64,000 nucleotides of DNA from positions 22,843,001-22,907,000 of the forward strand of contig NC_086028.1 in the NCBI RefSeq assembly GCF_036323735.1, written 5' to 3'. The position numbers and the translations under genes were made by a program. The notes under the pieces were generated by a model. The model searched no databases. It was not told the origin of the DNA and saw only the letters and a list, made by a program, of their open reading frames with translations. This document shows positions 33,421-43,905 of the stretch, piece after piece (the stretch's first letter is position 1; the number at the start of each line of letters is the position of its first letter). This DNA is from Rattus norvegicus. Lineage: Eukaryota; Chordata; Mammalia; Rodentia; Muridae.

Positions 33421-33785
33421 TATCTCTCACTCTCAAATGAACCTGTTCTTAAGACTACACTTGCCAATATTTGCAGTCTTAAACATGTATAAGTCCTTTT
33501 CCAGCTTTCTAAATATTATTTCTCTAACTCTTCTGGTTTCTGCTACCTCACAAAAAGCAATATTCCAGAGTCTCCATTCTCAGAGACCTTTGTTCCCATT
33601 GACACTTTGGCCTTTCTTTTTTCTGGATTAATTCATTCTGCTACCCTTTGAGTCTGGTGTGTATCCTCAACATATGGTTTGCCTCCTCTCCTTACTTTAA
33701 TGTCTTAATCCTACAAGCTCTATGTTATAAATTAACAACAACAAGAACACAAATAATCAAAAACACTCTGAACAAAAAGAAAGAC
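33421..33785. other. Unique sequence
   Basis: Nothing recognised. A short A/AC-rich run lies at 33731-33760. Confidence 0.35.
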
Positions 33786-33788
33786 AAC

Positions 33789-34198
33789 TGACTTTATTAG
33801 AACTTCTCTTGCTGTGATGAAACGCCATGACCAAAAAATAAGTTGGGAAAGAAAGTGATCCTTTGACTTCCACTTCCACTTCACTGCTCATCATCAAAGG
33901 AAGCCAGGATAGAAGCTCAAACGGGACAGGAACCTGAAGACAGAAGTTTATGCAGAGGCCAAAAAGGTGTCCTACTTACTGGTTTGCTCCTCATGGCTTG
34001 CACAGAATTCTTACTTATTAAACTGTGATGGTACCATGGACAACAGACTGAACCCTCCTACATCAATTGCTAATTAAGAAAATGCCTTACAGGCTTGCCT
34101 ACAGCCCAATCTCATGGAGACTTTTTCTTTTTAAAAAAATGCAGTCCCTCTTCTCAGAAGACTTAGCTAGTGTTAAGTTGACATAAAACTATTGAACA
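33789..34198 (-). mobile_element. ERVL/MaLR-type solo LTR, reverse, full length
   Basis: 'tgactttattagaacttctc' and 'ttgctgtgatgaaacgccat' are the reversed 3' terminus. Then come 'acttccacttccacttcact', 'gaacctgaagacagaagttt', 'gtttgctcctcatggcttgc' and 'aattgctaattaagaaaatg'. 'gtgttaagttgacataaaac' closes it as the reversed 5' start. It is the reverse-complement layout of the element at 51058-51494. Confidence 0.75.
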
Positions 34199-35285
34199 GA
34201 GAGTATTTAGACTTGGCTCAATAAAATTAGATGACAACATGGGAGAAAGGCTGTGGCAATGGATATGTAAACATCTCTGCTGTCTTCTGCCTGGGTGTGT
34301 GGAGAAGTGTAGATTAAGGGGATTCATGAAAGCCTGTTTGGAGATGAGTCCATTCTTTTAGCGTGAGGTTAGGCTGGGTGGACTAAGGCTGAATATTTTT
34401 TCCATCTGCTGATTTATCATTTCCTATACTTTTTTAAAACATTGAGTGCATATTAAAGTACTGGTATCTATAATTTCCTTGTGGAGATATGCAAGAAATA
34501 ACATGGCTTCTGGAAGGGGTAGCACCATATTATATATCTTTAACTTTTAGGGACTGAGGATAGATAACCAGTGATAACCTAAAATACATAGCAAGAATCC
34601 CATAATACACAAAGATTATCTCTATCTGTAAGTGGTTTACATTCTTTAAATGAAGAGTCAGGAAACAGAAACATTATTGGTCAAAGCATTTCCCCAAAAA
34701 AATAGGACAAATGTTGAGAAAAACTATTGTTGAAGAGATAGCATAAGAGAAAGGCTGAGTGGAGAGAGAAGAGAGGACCACAGAGGTCCTTAAGAAAGAT
34801 TCTCAGAGGAAAAGAGATAATCCAGTAGACTAGGCCATCCAGTGGTCTGGAAGAAGAATGGGAGAAAAAGACAATGCCTGTGATGCTAATGAACCCAGGA
34901 AGGCTGAGATGGATCCGTAAGAATGAGCATAGTGTAAAAGCAGAGTTATGGTCAAATAAAGGACATTGTTTATGACATTGTCTTTCTTATGATGCTTCTC
35001 AATGGAAGTCATTAAAAGGATTTCAAATACCATCTGATCTACAAATTAAACTGAAGGTTCTGACAACCTAAAGAAATTGGATCACTAGGGAAGAGGGAAG
35101 AAACAAGGGGACCAGATTTGAGAAAAGTCGACTTCTTCAAAGTGAATTTGTGTCACTGTTGTTGTTATAATTTTCCAACTAAAATTGACCCAAATGTCCT
35201 AGAGCTGGTGAATGACAAAGCACATTTTTCTGTTCACATAATACAACACTGCCAAGCAATAGGAAGGAAGAGTTTGCGGATATGT
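34199..35285. other. Unique sequence
   Basis: No gene is recognised. A purine-rich patch lies at 34735-34870. Confidence 0.35.
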
Positions 35286-35286
35286 A

Positions 35287-35550
35287 CAACAGTGGTTCTT
35301 AGGGTTTGGGTCATAAGTATTCTCAAAAGACCTGTGTGCTAAAGACTTGGTCTGTGGTGTAATTGGTAACATTAGTCAAGAAGCCTTCATATTTGAAGGG
35401 AAGACTGGGATCCTCTTTTCTCTTTGCTTATGACCAGGATCAACCAACCATGGGATGAATGCCTTGAAACAATACGACCAAATAAATCTGCCCTCCTTTT
35501 AAGTTGATTGTCTTAGTTACTTTGTCATAGCAATCGAATGCTTGACACAG
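35287..35550 (+). mobile_element. ERVL/MaLR-type LTR fragment
   Basis: 'gtgtgctaaagacttggtct' is an internal block of a common rodent LTR. 'aaccaaccatgggatgaatg', 'ccaaataaatctgccctcct' and 'tttaagttgattgtcttagt' followed by 'tactttgtcatagcaatcga' form the 3' end with its AATAAA-type signal. The 5' part is missing. Confidence 0.6.
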
Positions 35551-35682
35551 AGATCAATCTGAAATAAATTATGTATAAGAAGGAATGCACACTCAGAAAG
35601 CTACAGCCCAAGTGTCACAGTTCATGACACTCTATAAAACTGAACCTACAGAGTTTGAGAGCAGATAGTTCTTGCCAAGGAG

Positions 35683-35684
<2 letters not shown>

Positions 35685-35733
<49 letters not shown>

Positions 35734-35758
35734 CGCGCGCACGCGCGCGCGCACGTGC
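35685..35758. repeat. (GT)n followed by (CG)n-rich Z-DNA tract
   Basis: About 24 GT units to 35732, then a CG/CA alternating segment to 35758 with one TT step at 35732-35733 between them. It is the longest alternating purine-pyrimidine tract in the window. Confidence 0.97.
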
Positions 35759-36840
35759 AATCACGTCGCTTCAATGACATATTTAGGGCTGATGGAACTA
35801 TTGTATAACTGGACCACAGTAGTGCTTAGGTGACTATAAAATTTTCAGAATTACAGAATTATATGCCAGAAAAGTGATTTATTTTCCTTATATAAATCTG
35901 AAGTATGTGTCTATTGTGGTTAATAAGCAGTGTTGGGGATCAATAGTTAGCATTTGCAAGAATGCTCTATACAGAGATATTTTCTTTGCTAACTTTTCTG
36001 AGTTTTTTGATAGAAAATAAACAAAATTTGGTAAGAAGAATATATATTATATATAATGTGTATGTAATATATTATATATAAGAATATAACATATATTATG
36101 TATGTAACTCTCACAATATACATTATATAATTTTTCCTAAATAAAGCTATAAATGTTATTTGTTATATTTGATCTAAGGAAATTACTGTCCCAGCACAGT
36201 TCAAACAGATTTCTATCTGCTCAAGATCCTTCAGATGAGCTATGCTGTTCTTTCTCATTATCTTGAAGTAGTTTTTGATAACTTTTCTGCTGCCTGTCAT
36301 GCTAAGACACTAATATCTCAGCTCGTATATTTACTGCCCCAAGCCAAAAATGAACCCCATGGGAAGTTCTGTTGAAATCCACTGAGAGATGATGTATCAG
36401 GATCACAACCTGTGTGCAGAAGTTCAGAGTTCAACATTACTTCATCACTAACAAAAACATTATTTATATATAAATTTAGTTCTTTTGTTCCTTCTTTACT
36501 GTAAGTTGATTTTATGTGATGTGTTATGAGATTAAAAATTAATCAATCTGATGCTTCTAGCTCCTCAGAATATTTTTTTAAGTATACGTATTTTGTAGAT
36601 AAAGAGTTGCTTGGAAAGTTGAGAAGTACAGCTGTTTAAGACTATTAGGACATATGGAGACATATTTAGCGGTCTTAGACAAGGTAAGTTTAAAAACCCT
36701 TTTAGTAATATAGGCAGGTTCTTGATTAAATGACTCCCGATTCAGTTGGAAGAATTCAAGCCAATATGTGTGGATTTGGGTAGTTTGAATACAATGAGGA
36801 TCTTCAACTAAATGAGAACAGTTGAAAGTATAAACATAAA
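35759..36840. other. AT-rich unique sequence
   Basis: A (TA)-rich patch at about 36042-36130 includes imperfect TATATAA runs. No gene is recognised; the 88-codon minus frame at 36578-36844 has no known domain. Confidence 0.35.
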
Positions 36841-36844
36841 ACAA

Positions 36845-37300
36845 GTGGCCAAAACTTTAAGGAAATCAGAGGGGAAGGTTTAGGATCTGGAGCTGGAGGT
36901 GAACCAGAAGAAAAGCTGCCACCAATGCCTGTTGTCCCTACAAAGGGATAAGTTTTATGGCTGATGGCCTTGTCCTCAGTGTGATGTGTGATCTTACTGT
37001 GAATGCCATCACCCTTCGTGACAAAGAACTTTCTCACTTCTTCAATATCTTCTCATTTCTCGCTTCCACGATTGAATATAGTATGAACAATGGAGATGAT
37101 ACTCTACCTTACATGTGCTTTGGTTCATCTTCTTCATATAGATTTTAACCATATCCTCACTTCATTCAAAACAGATTCTTTCTTAGGATCCTTTGCCCCA
37201 AATCCAGATAGTTTTATCAGTCATTAAGTCCAATGCACAATTCAAACCAAGCCTAAATTCTCTTCGTTTCCTATTTCCTCTTGCACTTTTCAGCTCACAG
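36845..37300 (-). pseudogene. Possible broken retrocopy, identity unknown
   Basis: On the minus strand, several adjacent open segments in different frames look compositionally protein-like: 36804-37037 (77 codons, with a Gly/Ser/Pro-rich middle) and shorter Lys/Glu-rich segments around 37138-37200. They are separated by stops, as in a decayed processed pseudogene. I recognise no family and see no poly(A) tail. Chance open frames remain likely. Confidence 0.2.
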
Positions 37301-39845
37301 CATTAATATATGCCATCCTGTCAAATTCTCTCTCTATATATACACCTTTCACTGCACTGCATGTGGAAATCCACTCACACGATTTTGGCTACCCGCCTTC
37401 CTTCTTCCTACCGTCCCTCGAAATTTGCACCTGTCTCAGTTGGACTAGTGGTTCCCAGTGTGTGTTCCCATCCTTTGAAAATAATGATTTGATGATTGTT
37501 CTGTGTCTAATGGCCTGACGTAAGTAGATGAGTTAGTACCAGAGACACTAGAAGATATCAATATTGCAAAAAGAAAGCTCATTCAAAAACCTCTAAGAAA
37601 AGAACATTAGCATTTCATTTAGAGTCTGTTAGGAATAAGTAAGCATTACAACAAAGAAATTCTAGCATAATGAGAGCTATACAGAAAATAAACTCCTCAG
37701 AATTGAGATGTTATGGAATTAGTAATTGACACGTTAATCTATGTCATGGTCAAACCACTTAACTTCCCACTGATGTACTGTTTTCATTTGTTAAATAGCA
37801 AACAAGCCACATTCTCTCTTTATATCAAAGGTGGGTGGCAAGAAGTGGGCTTCAGTGTTCAGTTATATAACAAATATTTACCTTGGTACCATGTACTGTG
37901 TGCAGAACTAAAACAAGTTATCTATTGAATAGAAAAGATCTTGGTTGATATTTATTGTTCATAATTCAGAATGAGACACATATTAGTAAAGAAATTGACT
38001 AAGGGATATAGTCATTGCGAACTAACAAAGTATAAGGGATTAGCAGCAGGTCCCCAAAATGTGGTGCACAAAAATTTCAATGTATCTGTTTCTCTAACCG
38101 ATCTGTTATTAATCATCAATATGTCCAACGAATTTTAATTCCTGAAGGAGGGGGTCCTGTCTCAAGCTACTTTAAACTTATACCTAATTGGTACCAGAAA
38201 GCCAATTAATTAATGGATAATGGAAAATAGAACAACCATGGGGACCAATATTCAAAGTAGCTGGTCAGCACATTCTTTCCCAAGAGAAAACTCCCTACTT
38301 AAATAAAGATCAGGAATTTGCTTGGTGAATATATGAAAAGAGAAAATGCTAAGAGCTGTGAAGCGCAGGCCTGGCAGCCTAAGAATGGTGTGCTCAGCCA
38401 AACAAGAAACTCTCCCAAACCACACTGAAAGCAGACAACTTCTAAATACTTATTCAGCTACCTTCCTCCACAATTCACCACCTTCTCATGCACTGCATCC
38501 ACATTCCAGTTTTGAGGAAGATTGAATTTTATCATACTTTAAAATGTGTAGCTTGGAGTGATTTTGATCTAGTAATGGAGAATCTCAGATCCTTGGGAAG
38601 GTCATAATACCCCAAGTAAATCTTACAAACAACATGTCAGAGAGTATGAAAGCCAGGGAAAGTCTTATTTTTGGACTAAGACCCATAGGCGATTCCTTAA
38701 CACAACATTTACTGTTTATGTGACCACAAGCAATTCATCTCCTTTTCATTTGTCTTAGTTCTTCTCTACACAGTATAGGTGCCTGTAATTCCTTTACATG
38801 GACAGTTACAAGAATTCTGTCAGAGAATTCTTATAAAGTACTTGGAAAAGTATCTCAAAAGGATGCACTTAATGACAAGTCACTCTGTAGTATATCAGTC
38901 CTACAGTCATTATCATCATCCCCATTGCTGCTGCCTGAAGCTCCATTCACCTCCAAACCCAATCATTGTAGAAAATACTCTCTTCCCAGTGTGCTCCTTT
39001 GGATAGGGTAGCTAGAATATCTTGAGCTGGTGTTACCATGTGTCATAGGCATGGGGAGTTGATATAAGAGTTATTCAAACATATTCTGCAGTGTGTTGTC
39101 AGATGATTTCTTAATGCTTACCATATACTAACTTGGACCTACCCAGGCACTATGGATGGCTAGGAAGTCAAACAGCTATTTAGATCAGCTACTGTCTTAT
39201 GAGTCAAAGTCTTCTAGTGCTCAGCTTAGTCAGAGAAGTCTTTCCTGGCAAAGCCTTCTGAAGATACCATTTGCTCAGGGCTCAGGTCTACTGTTGTCCC
39301 GTTCTTCAAGTTATTGGACATCTCTCAAATTCACAGTGCTTCTAGTGGGCAGATTCACTTTCAGAACATTAATTCTATGTTTTGGGTGTGGTAATGTTTC
39401 TCAAAACTGATCTCCTAGAAGCTTGATCCTCACTGTAGTGATGTTGTAAATTACCTTAGGGAGAGTAGATGGGCACAAACTAGTTAAAACTCCTAGGGTT
39501 CTGCCTCAAGCCAGACAGACGCTAGTCTCATCCAATGAGCTGTCTATTCTCATGGGAGTAAGTTTCCAAGCATACCATACTGTCATGATGCCACCGCCAT
39601 GAGGCCCGTATCACAGCTGAAGACAAGCTGGCGCTATGATCTTGGGTCTCTAAGACTGTGATTTAGATATTCTCCTCTCCTCAACGGCATACTCAGTCTT
39701 GGGCCTTTTGTAGTATGAATGGAAAATGGCGCGGTTACAGACATGAAGTTTTTCCTTAATCTCAAAGAAATGTCGGAAGAAAGGAAGGAGAAAGGGAAAC
39801 TGGATTTTTGCTTTGTTTCGCAGTATCTTCTACATGTATTGTTTG
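37301..39845. other. Unique sequence
   Basis: A weak MIR-like patch lies at 37740-37800 ('aaaccacttaacttccc', 'ttttcatttgttaaat'). No gene is recognised. Frames at 38779-39006 and 39156-39410 have no known domain. Confidence 0.4.
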
Positions 39846-39847
39846 GG

Positions 39848-39990
39848 TAGGGATGGTGGTACGCACGCTGCAGCATCTGTTTGGAAGTCAGAGGCCAAGG
39901 TCAGGAGGTTTTCCCCTTCTGCTGTGAGCTTCTCAGGGATCAAATGCAGGTGGATAGGCTTTACTTGATGCGCCATTGCACCAGCCCCAC
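39848..39990 (-). repeat. B3-type SINE, reverse orientation
   Basis: 'ggaagtcagaggccaaggtc', 'tccccttctgctgtgagctt', 'ctcagggatcaaatgcaggt' and 'gcgccattgcaccagcccc' follow reversed B3 ('ggaggtcagaggacaac', 'ctccttctaccatgtgg', 'gggatcgaactcaggt', 'tgagccatctcgccggcccc'). Confidence 0.7.
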
Positions 39991-40889
39991 AATTCTTCTA
40001 GTCATTTGACAAAGACAAAGACACGGGAATGGGCAGAAAAACCAAGTGTCCAACAAAGCAAGAACCACAAGTACTACACATCTCCCTAACTACAGGGTGG
40101 GAGATGGAAAGAGACGGTGGGCATTTGCATTTCCAGCTAAGCAAATAAGGGGCTGTGCTGACTTGATTCAATATTAATAGTAGGAGTTGTTCAACATGTC
40201 AGAAACTCTTTAATGCCCCAAAGAGTCCCAAATGTATACCATCCATCTCCTCTGACAGGAGGATTATCCCAGTCTGTACTGAGATAAAGAAAAAGAGCAC
40301 ACAGCACCATTTTCTATGAACTTGTGGGTTTTTTTTATTTCTTTTAAAAAGATTTTCTTGATAAATCTCCTGCATGTTGGTTCTTTCTGTTCCAATTAAA
40401 GTAGATGCCTGACTTCAGTTTGTGGATATAATAACTAGGATTTCTTTCAGGGTACCATTTCTAATTAAAAGCAGCATTTATAGAGAAAGGTTTTTACATA
40501 CTTATGTATTACCTTATTCAATCCAAGCAAATTGCTTCCCTGTGTAAACTTCTGAATAGTTTCATTTCTTCAAACACTAAAGTCATTCTAATGTAGATTT
40601 TTTTGCATTAATTTAGGGAAAAGGAAATGGAGCAAAGTCTAATTGGAATTACTATTTCTAAAATTAATTCTTTATTTTTTTTAAATCGATACAAACACCC
40701 TACTATTTATAAGTGCGTCTGCGTGCATTCCAATCTCCAAGAGCTGGATGAGCGCTGGACACATTGATGATTGCGAAATTTACAGTTTTCCTTCTTCGCA
40801 TTTGTCTTGCTCTGGAAAGGAAGCTTGGGATTACGCAGGAGATAGGTAAAGTGAATAATATACCACAGACTATTTACATATGCCGGCAA
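39991..40889. other. AT-rich unique sequence
   Basis: Short T and A runs only. No gene recognised. Confidence 0.35.
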
Positions 40890-41062
40890 TGTAATCCTAA
40901 GCAGTTCTCCAATTTATCCCTGCCCTCGTTTGTAAAGATGAGAAATTGGAGGCAGAGCGAATCTCTGAGGCCTGACTGAGGTCATTAGCTTATATGGTGA
41001 CAGCAAAGACTCAAACCTAGGCAGCTCCAGTAGGAGTGCCCTCTGTTGCTTCCTTTACTACT
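40890..41062 (-). repeat. MIR SINE, reverse orientation
   Basis: 'aaagatgagaaattggaggc', 'tgaggtcattagcttatatg', 'gtgacagcaaagactcaaac', 'ctaggcagctcc' and 'gtgccct' follow the reversed MIR series ('cagatgaggaaactgaggc', 'aaggtcacacagctagtaag', 'tggcagagccaggattcgaac', 'ccaggcagtctgactcc'). Confidence 0.7.
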
Positions 41063-42540
41063 ACAGCAGCAGCAGGATGGTCTCAGGGAGAGAAGCTGTC
41101 TTTTCACAGGCAGAGAAGTCAGCGTCAAAGCCTTGATTTTTCTTCTTTCTCATTGTTTTACAAGGACAAGATTTCTTGATGTTTCTGTTCTTGGAATTCT
41201 TTTTTTCATCTTATTAAATGGAAGAACCATGCCCACAGTATTGGGTCTAGAAGAGAGGTCAACATTAATGTAACCTCTGTCAACGGTCCTGTCTGCTTTT
41301 TCTTACTTTTGCTCATGAGACTTAGCTAAACTCTGCTCTTTATTAGGCTTTGTCTTCCTCCTCGATGTAGTCTCAGGCTGGCTAATGGCTCTGGGTGATG
41401 GTGGCGTAATGGGATTTAACAGCTGTTTTAGTGACTCACATGGGGCTTGGTCCACCCTGTGTCTTATTAGAGTAAGCTTGCCTCGGGCTTGCACAGCTAG
41501 CATTTCTTATTAAACTGATTCAAAAAATAAGCATAACCTTCAGTGGAGGTAATCACATTTGTTTTGTTTTATTAAAAATGAGTGGCACCATATTTCTAGA
41601 AGATGCTGCATCTTTGGGTAACTGTGAGATGATTGTGTTGGATTTAAGCCCAGACTTCAGTTGAGAGAACATTGCAAAGTGTCTGTTGATTATGGAGGTA
41701 GGAAGAGAGTCATTCTGCAACTATTCCTAGTGGTCTGATCTGAGTATCCACTGCTGTCTTATTATGGCGTATTATCTAGTCATAATGGAAAGATGATGCT
41801 TCTTCAAAACCTATTTCCCCCTTTGCTTACACAGCCCTTCTGGGGACTTTAAAAAACTCAACCAGGAATCTGAGAAACCAGCATTTGTGACAGTCCCTGA
41901 CATAAGCCATCAATCTAGCGAGCAGATTCTACTGATCTCGTCAGTATTTTCTGACAGTTCTTGCTAACATACATCAGAGTTGAAGTTTTGATGAGTTTAA
42001 CTAAAATCATTTCAAAAAGAAAATACGCAACAATGTGCCGTTAGCCCTGCCTAGTGTCACAGAAATAGAAGCCTTCACAATCAACAGGTTTTAGGTTGTA
42101 TTATTAGAGAGGAAGAAAATTAAGCATGGCACAAAAAGCAAAATTTGACCAGTGAAATATATTGTTTGCACAACAGATAAAAGGAAATCTAAGCTTGAGT
42201 TTTCAGTGGGCAGATAGCTCAAGTTACAATATCCAATTAGCTGACTTCCTAGAGGAGTTATTATTGGTCAGTGTAGTTCTCTACTTACAGTTAGGTATGA
42301 TCTTTACGACTGTCAATCTTATCAGTTGGCATTCAACAGTTATTCTAATAACTTAAAATCACCAGAATCATTAGTGTTGTTGATAAAAAATTGACAATAA
42401 GTTTTAACTTTTTTTTAAAAAAATGAAAGTTATGTATGTTTCTCCTCATGAATGCTCCTGCAAAGAATTTGTTAAACCACCTCATGATTTAGCCATTGGT
42501 TTAATATTAATATTATGAAAATTCACATTTGGGTAAGAGT
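41063..42540. other. Unique sequence
   Basis: Nothing recognised. The 75-codon frame at 41046-41273 has no known domain. Confidence 0.35.
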
Positions 42541-42544
42541 ATTT

Positions 42545-42765
42545 GTGGCCTTTTGAAGTGATAAGAGCTGAGGCACCGTGTTGTGGGTCTACAGTCACAG
42601 AAGTCAGGGGGTAGAGGCTGGGGGACTATGGATTCCAATGAAACCTTGTCCATATAGTAAATCTGAATCTCAATCCTATATGTGATTCTGAAAACAACAA
42701 CAATAACAACAACAACAACAATTATCATCATAATAACAACAATAATAATGATTTAAAATGATAGG
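42545..42765 (+). repeat. Diverged SINE with (AAC)n/(AAT)n tail
   Basis: 'tgaggcaccgtgttgtgggt', 'ctacagtcacagaagtcagg' and 'gggtagaggctgggggacta' resemble a decayed B1-type 5' block. It is followed by an (AAC)n/(AAT)n tail at 42690-42755. The family is uncertain. Confidence 0.45.
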
Positions 42766-43820
42766 TGACATAAATGGAGTATAATGGAGAGAAAGTTGTT
42801 CAGTGCATTTAGTGTCATGCCTTTTAGCCAATCAACTTGTCAGATGTGAGAGAAAAGCAGAAGAAAACCAAGAGTTTACTTTCTAAATAATGAATCTGTG
42901 TCATCCTATGATCCCTGAAGGGTGAAATAATTAAATATTATAAAACTTCTTTTAGTTCTCATATCTCAGATCTTGCCTTTACAACCGATGAGTCTATTGC
43001 TAGTCGTTCACACATTTAGCGCTAGATCATTTTCCTGGAGGCATCCTGGATGTTGTGGCTGGCAGACAACCACTTGCCTACGGCATCATCCCTTATTTTG
43101 GAGGCTCCTGTCCCTTCAGCTGCTCCTCCCACTCCCCCCACCACCTCCCTCCATCTGTGTATAATGAGCCAGGCTCGTGAGAGGTTCAGACTCATGCTAG
43201 GAGGATTTTTTTTTTCTTCTTAAAAATAAATATCTTTGTTTTATGCATTTCAAGGTCGGCAGTCCATTTCTTGACTTCAAGAGTTTTGTCCCCTAAATAG
43301 TTCTCAGAATCTCAGAAGAACTTGGGAAGCTGGCAAACATTTTTGCCTCAAGGACTAGAAAGAGAAAACTATGGGGGAGACACAAAGTATCTTCTAACTA
43401 CAGAACGCTGCAGCTGGAGCATACTGGTGCCCACAGACAAGATGGGCAGGAGTGATGTGGCTGTCCTCCAACACAGCTTTACTTATGAAACAGTTAGTGG
43501 GAGGCCTGGACTTGGTCCGCCTGCTCCAGTTTGTGGACTCTCACTAATAGTAATGCTTTCCTCCTCTCCTGGCCTAGCCTACTGATTGATTTTAGAGAGT
43601 ATATCCTGTCGAGGTCTAGCCTTCCTGGAGCCCTCGTTCCTTCACCATCTCCACCTCCACTTGCTGTAAAATTGCAGCGTCTTGTGCCAGGCACACAGCT
43701 AATGAGAAAACATGCCCACAAGTGAGCAAGAGGAAATTCTGGAAGACATTTAATAAAGATAACTTCAAAAGCTGCTGAAAGTCCCTGCCGTCCGTTCACT
43801 GCGTGCCCCATGGCTTTGTA
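42766..43820. other. Unique sequence
   Basis: No gene is recognised. The overlapping frames at 43322-43585 and 43494-43811 lie on opposite strands and show no domain. A short CCACCTCC-rich patch lies at 43128-43150. Confidence 0.35.
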
Positions 43821-43821
43821 G

Positions 43822-43905
43822 CTAGCTCAGAGCATTTTGTCATTTAACCTGTCTATTATTCCTCAACATTAGGCATCATTAGACCTTCCATTTATAGGAA
43901 AAAAT
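43822..43905 (-). repeat. Possible MIR fragment, reverse
   Basis: 'tttgtcatttaacctgtcta' followed by 'ttattcctcaacattaggca' and 'tcattagaccttccattta' loosely matches reversed MIR ('tctcatttaatcctcacaacaaccctatgaggtagg..attatccccatttta'). Confidence 0.35.
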
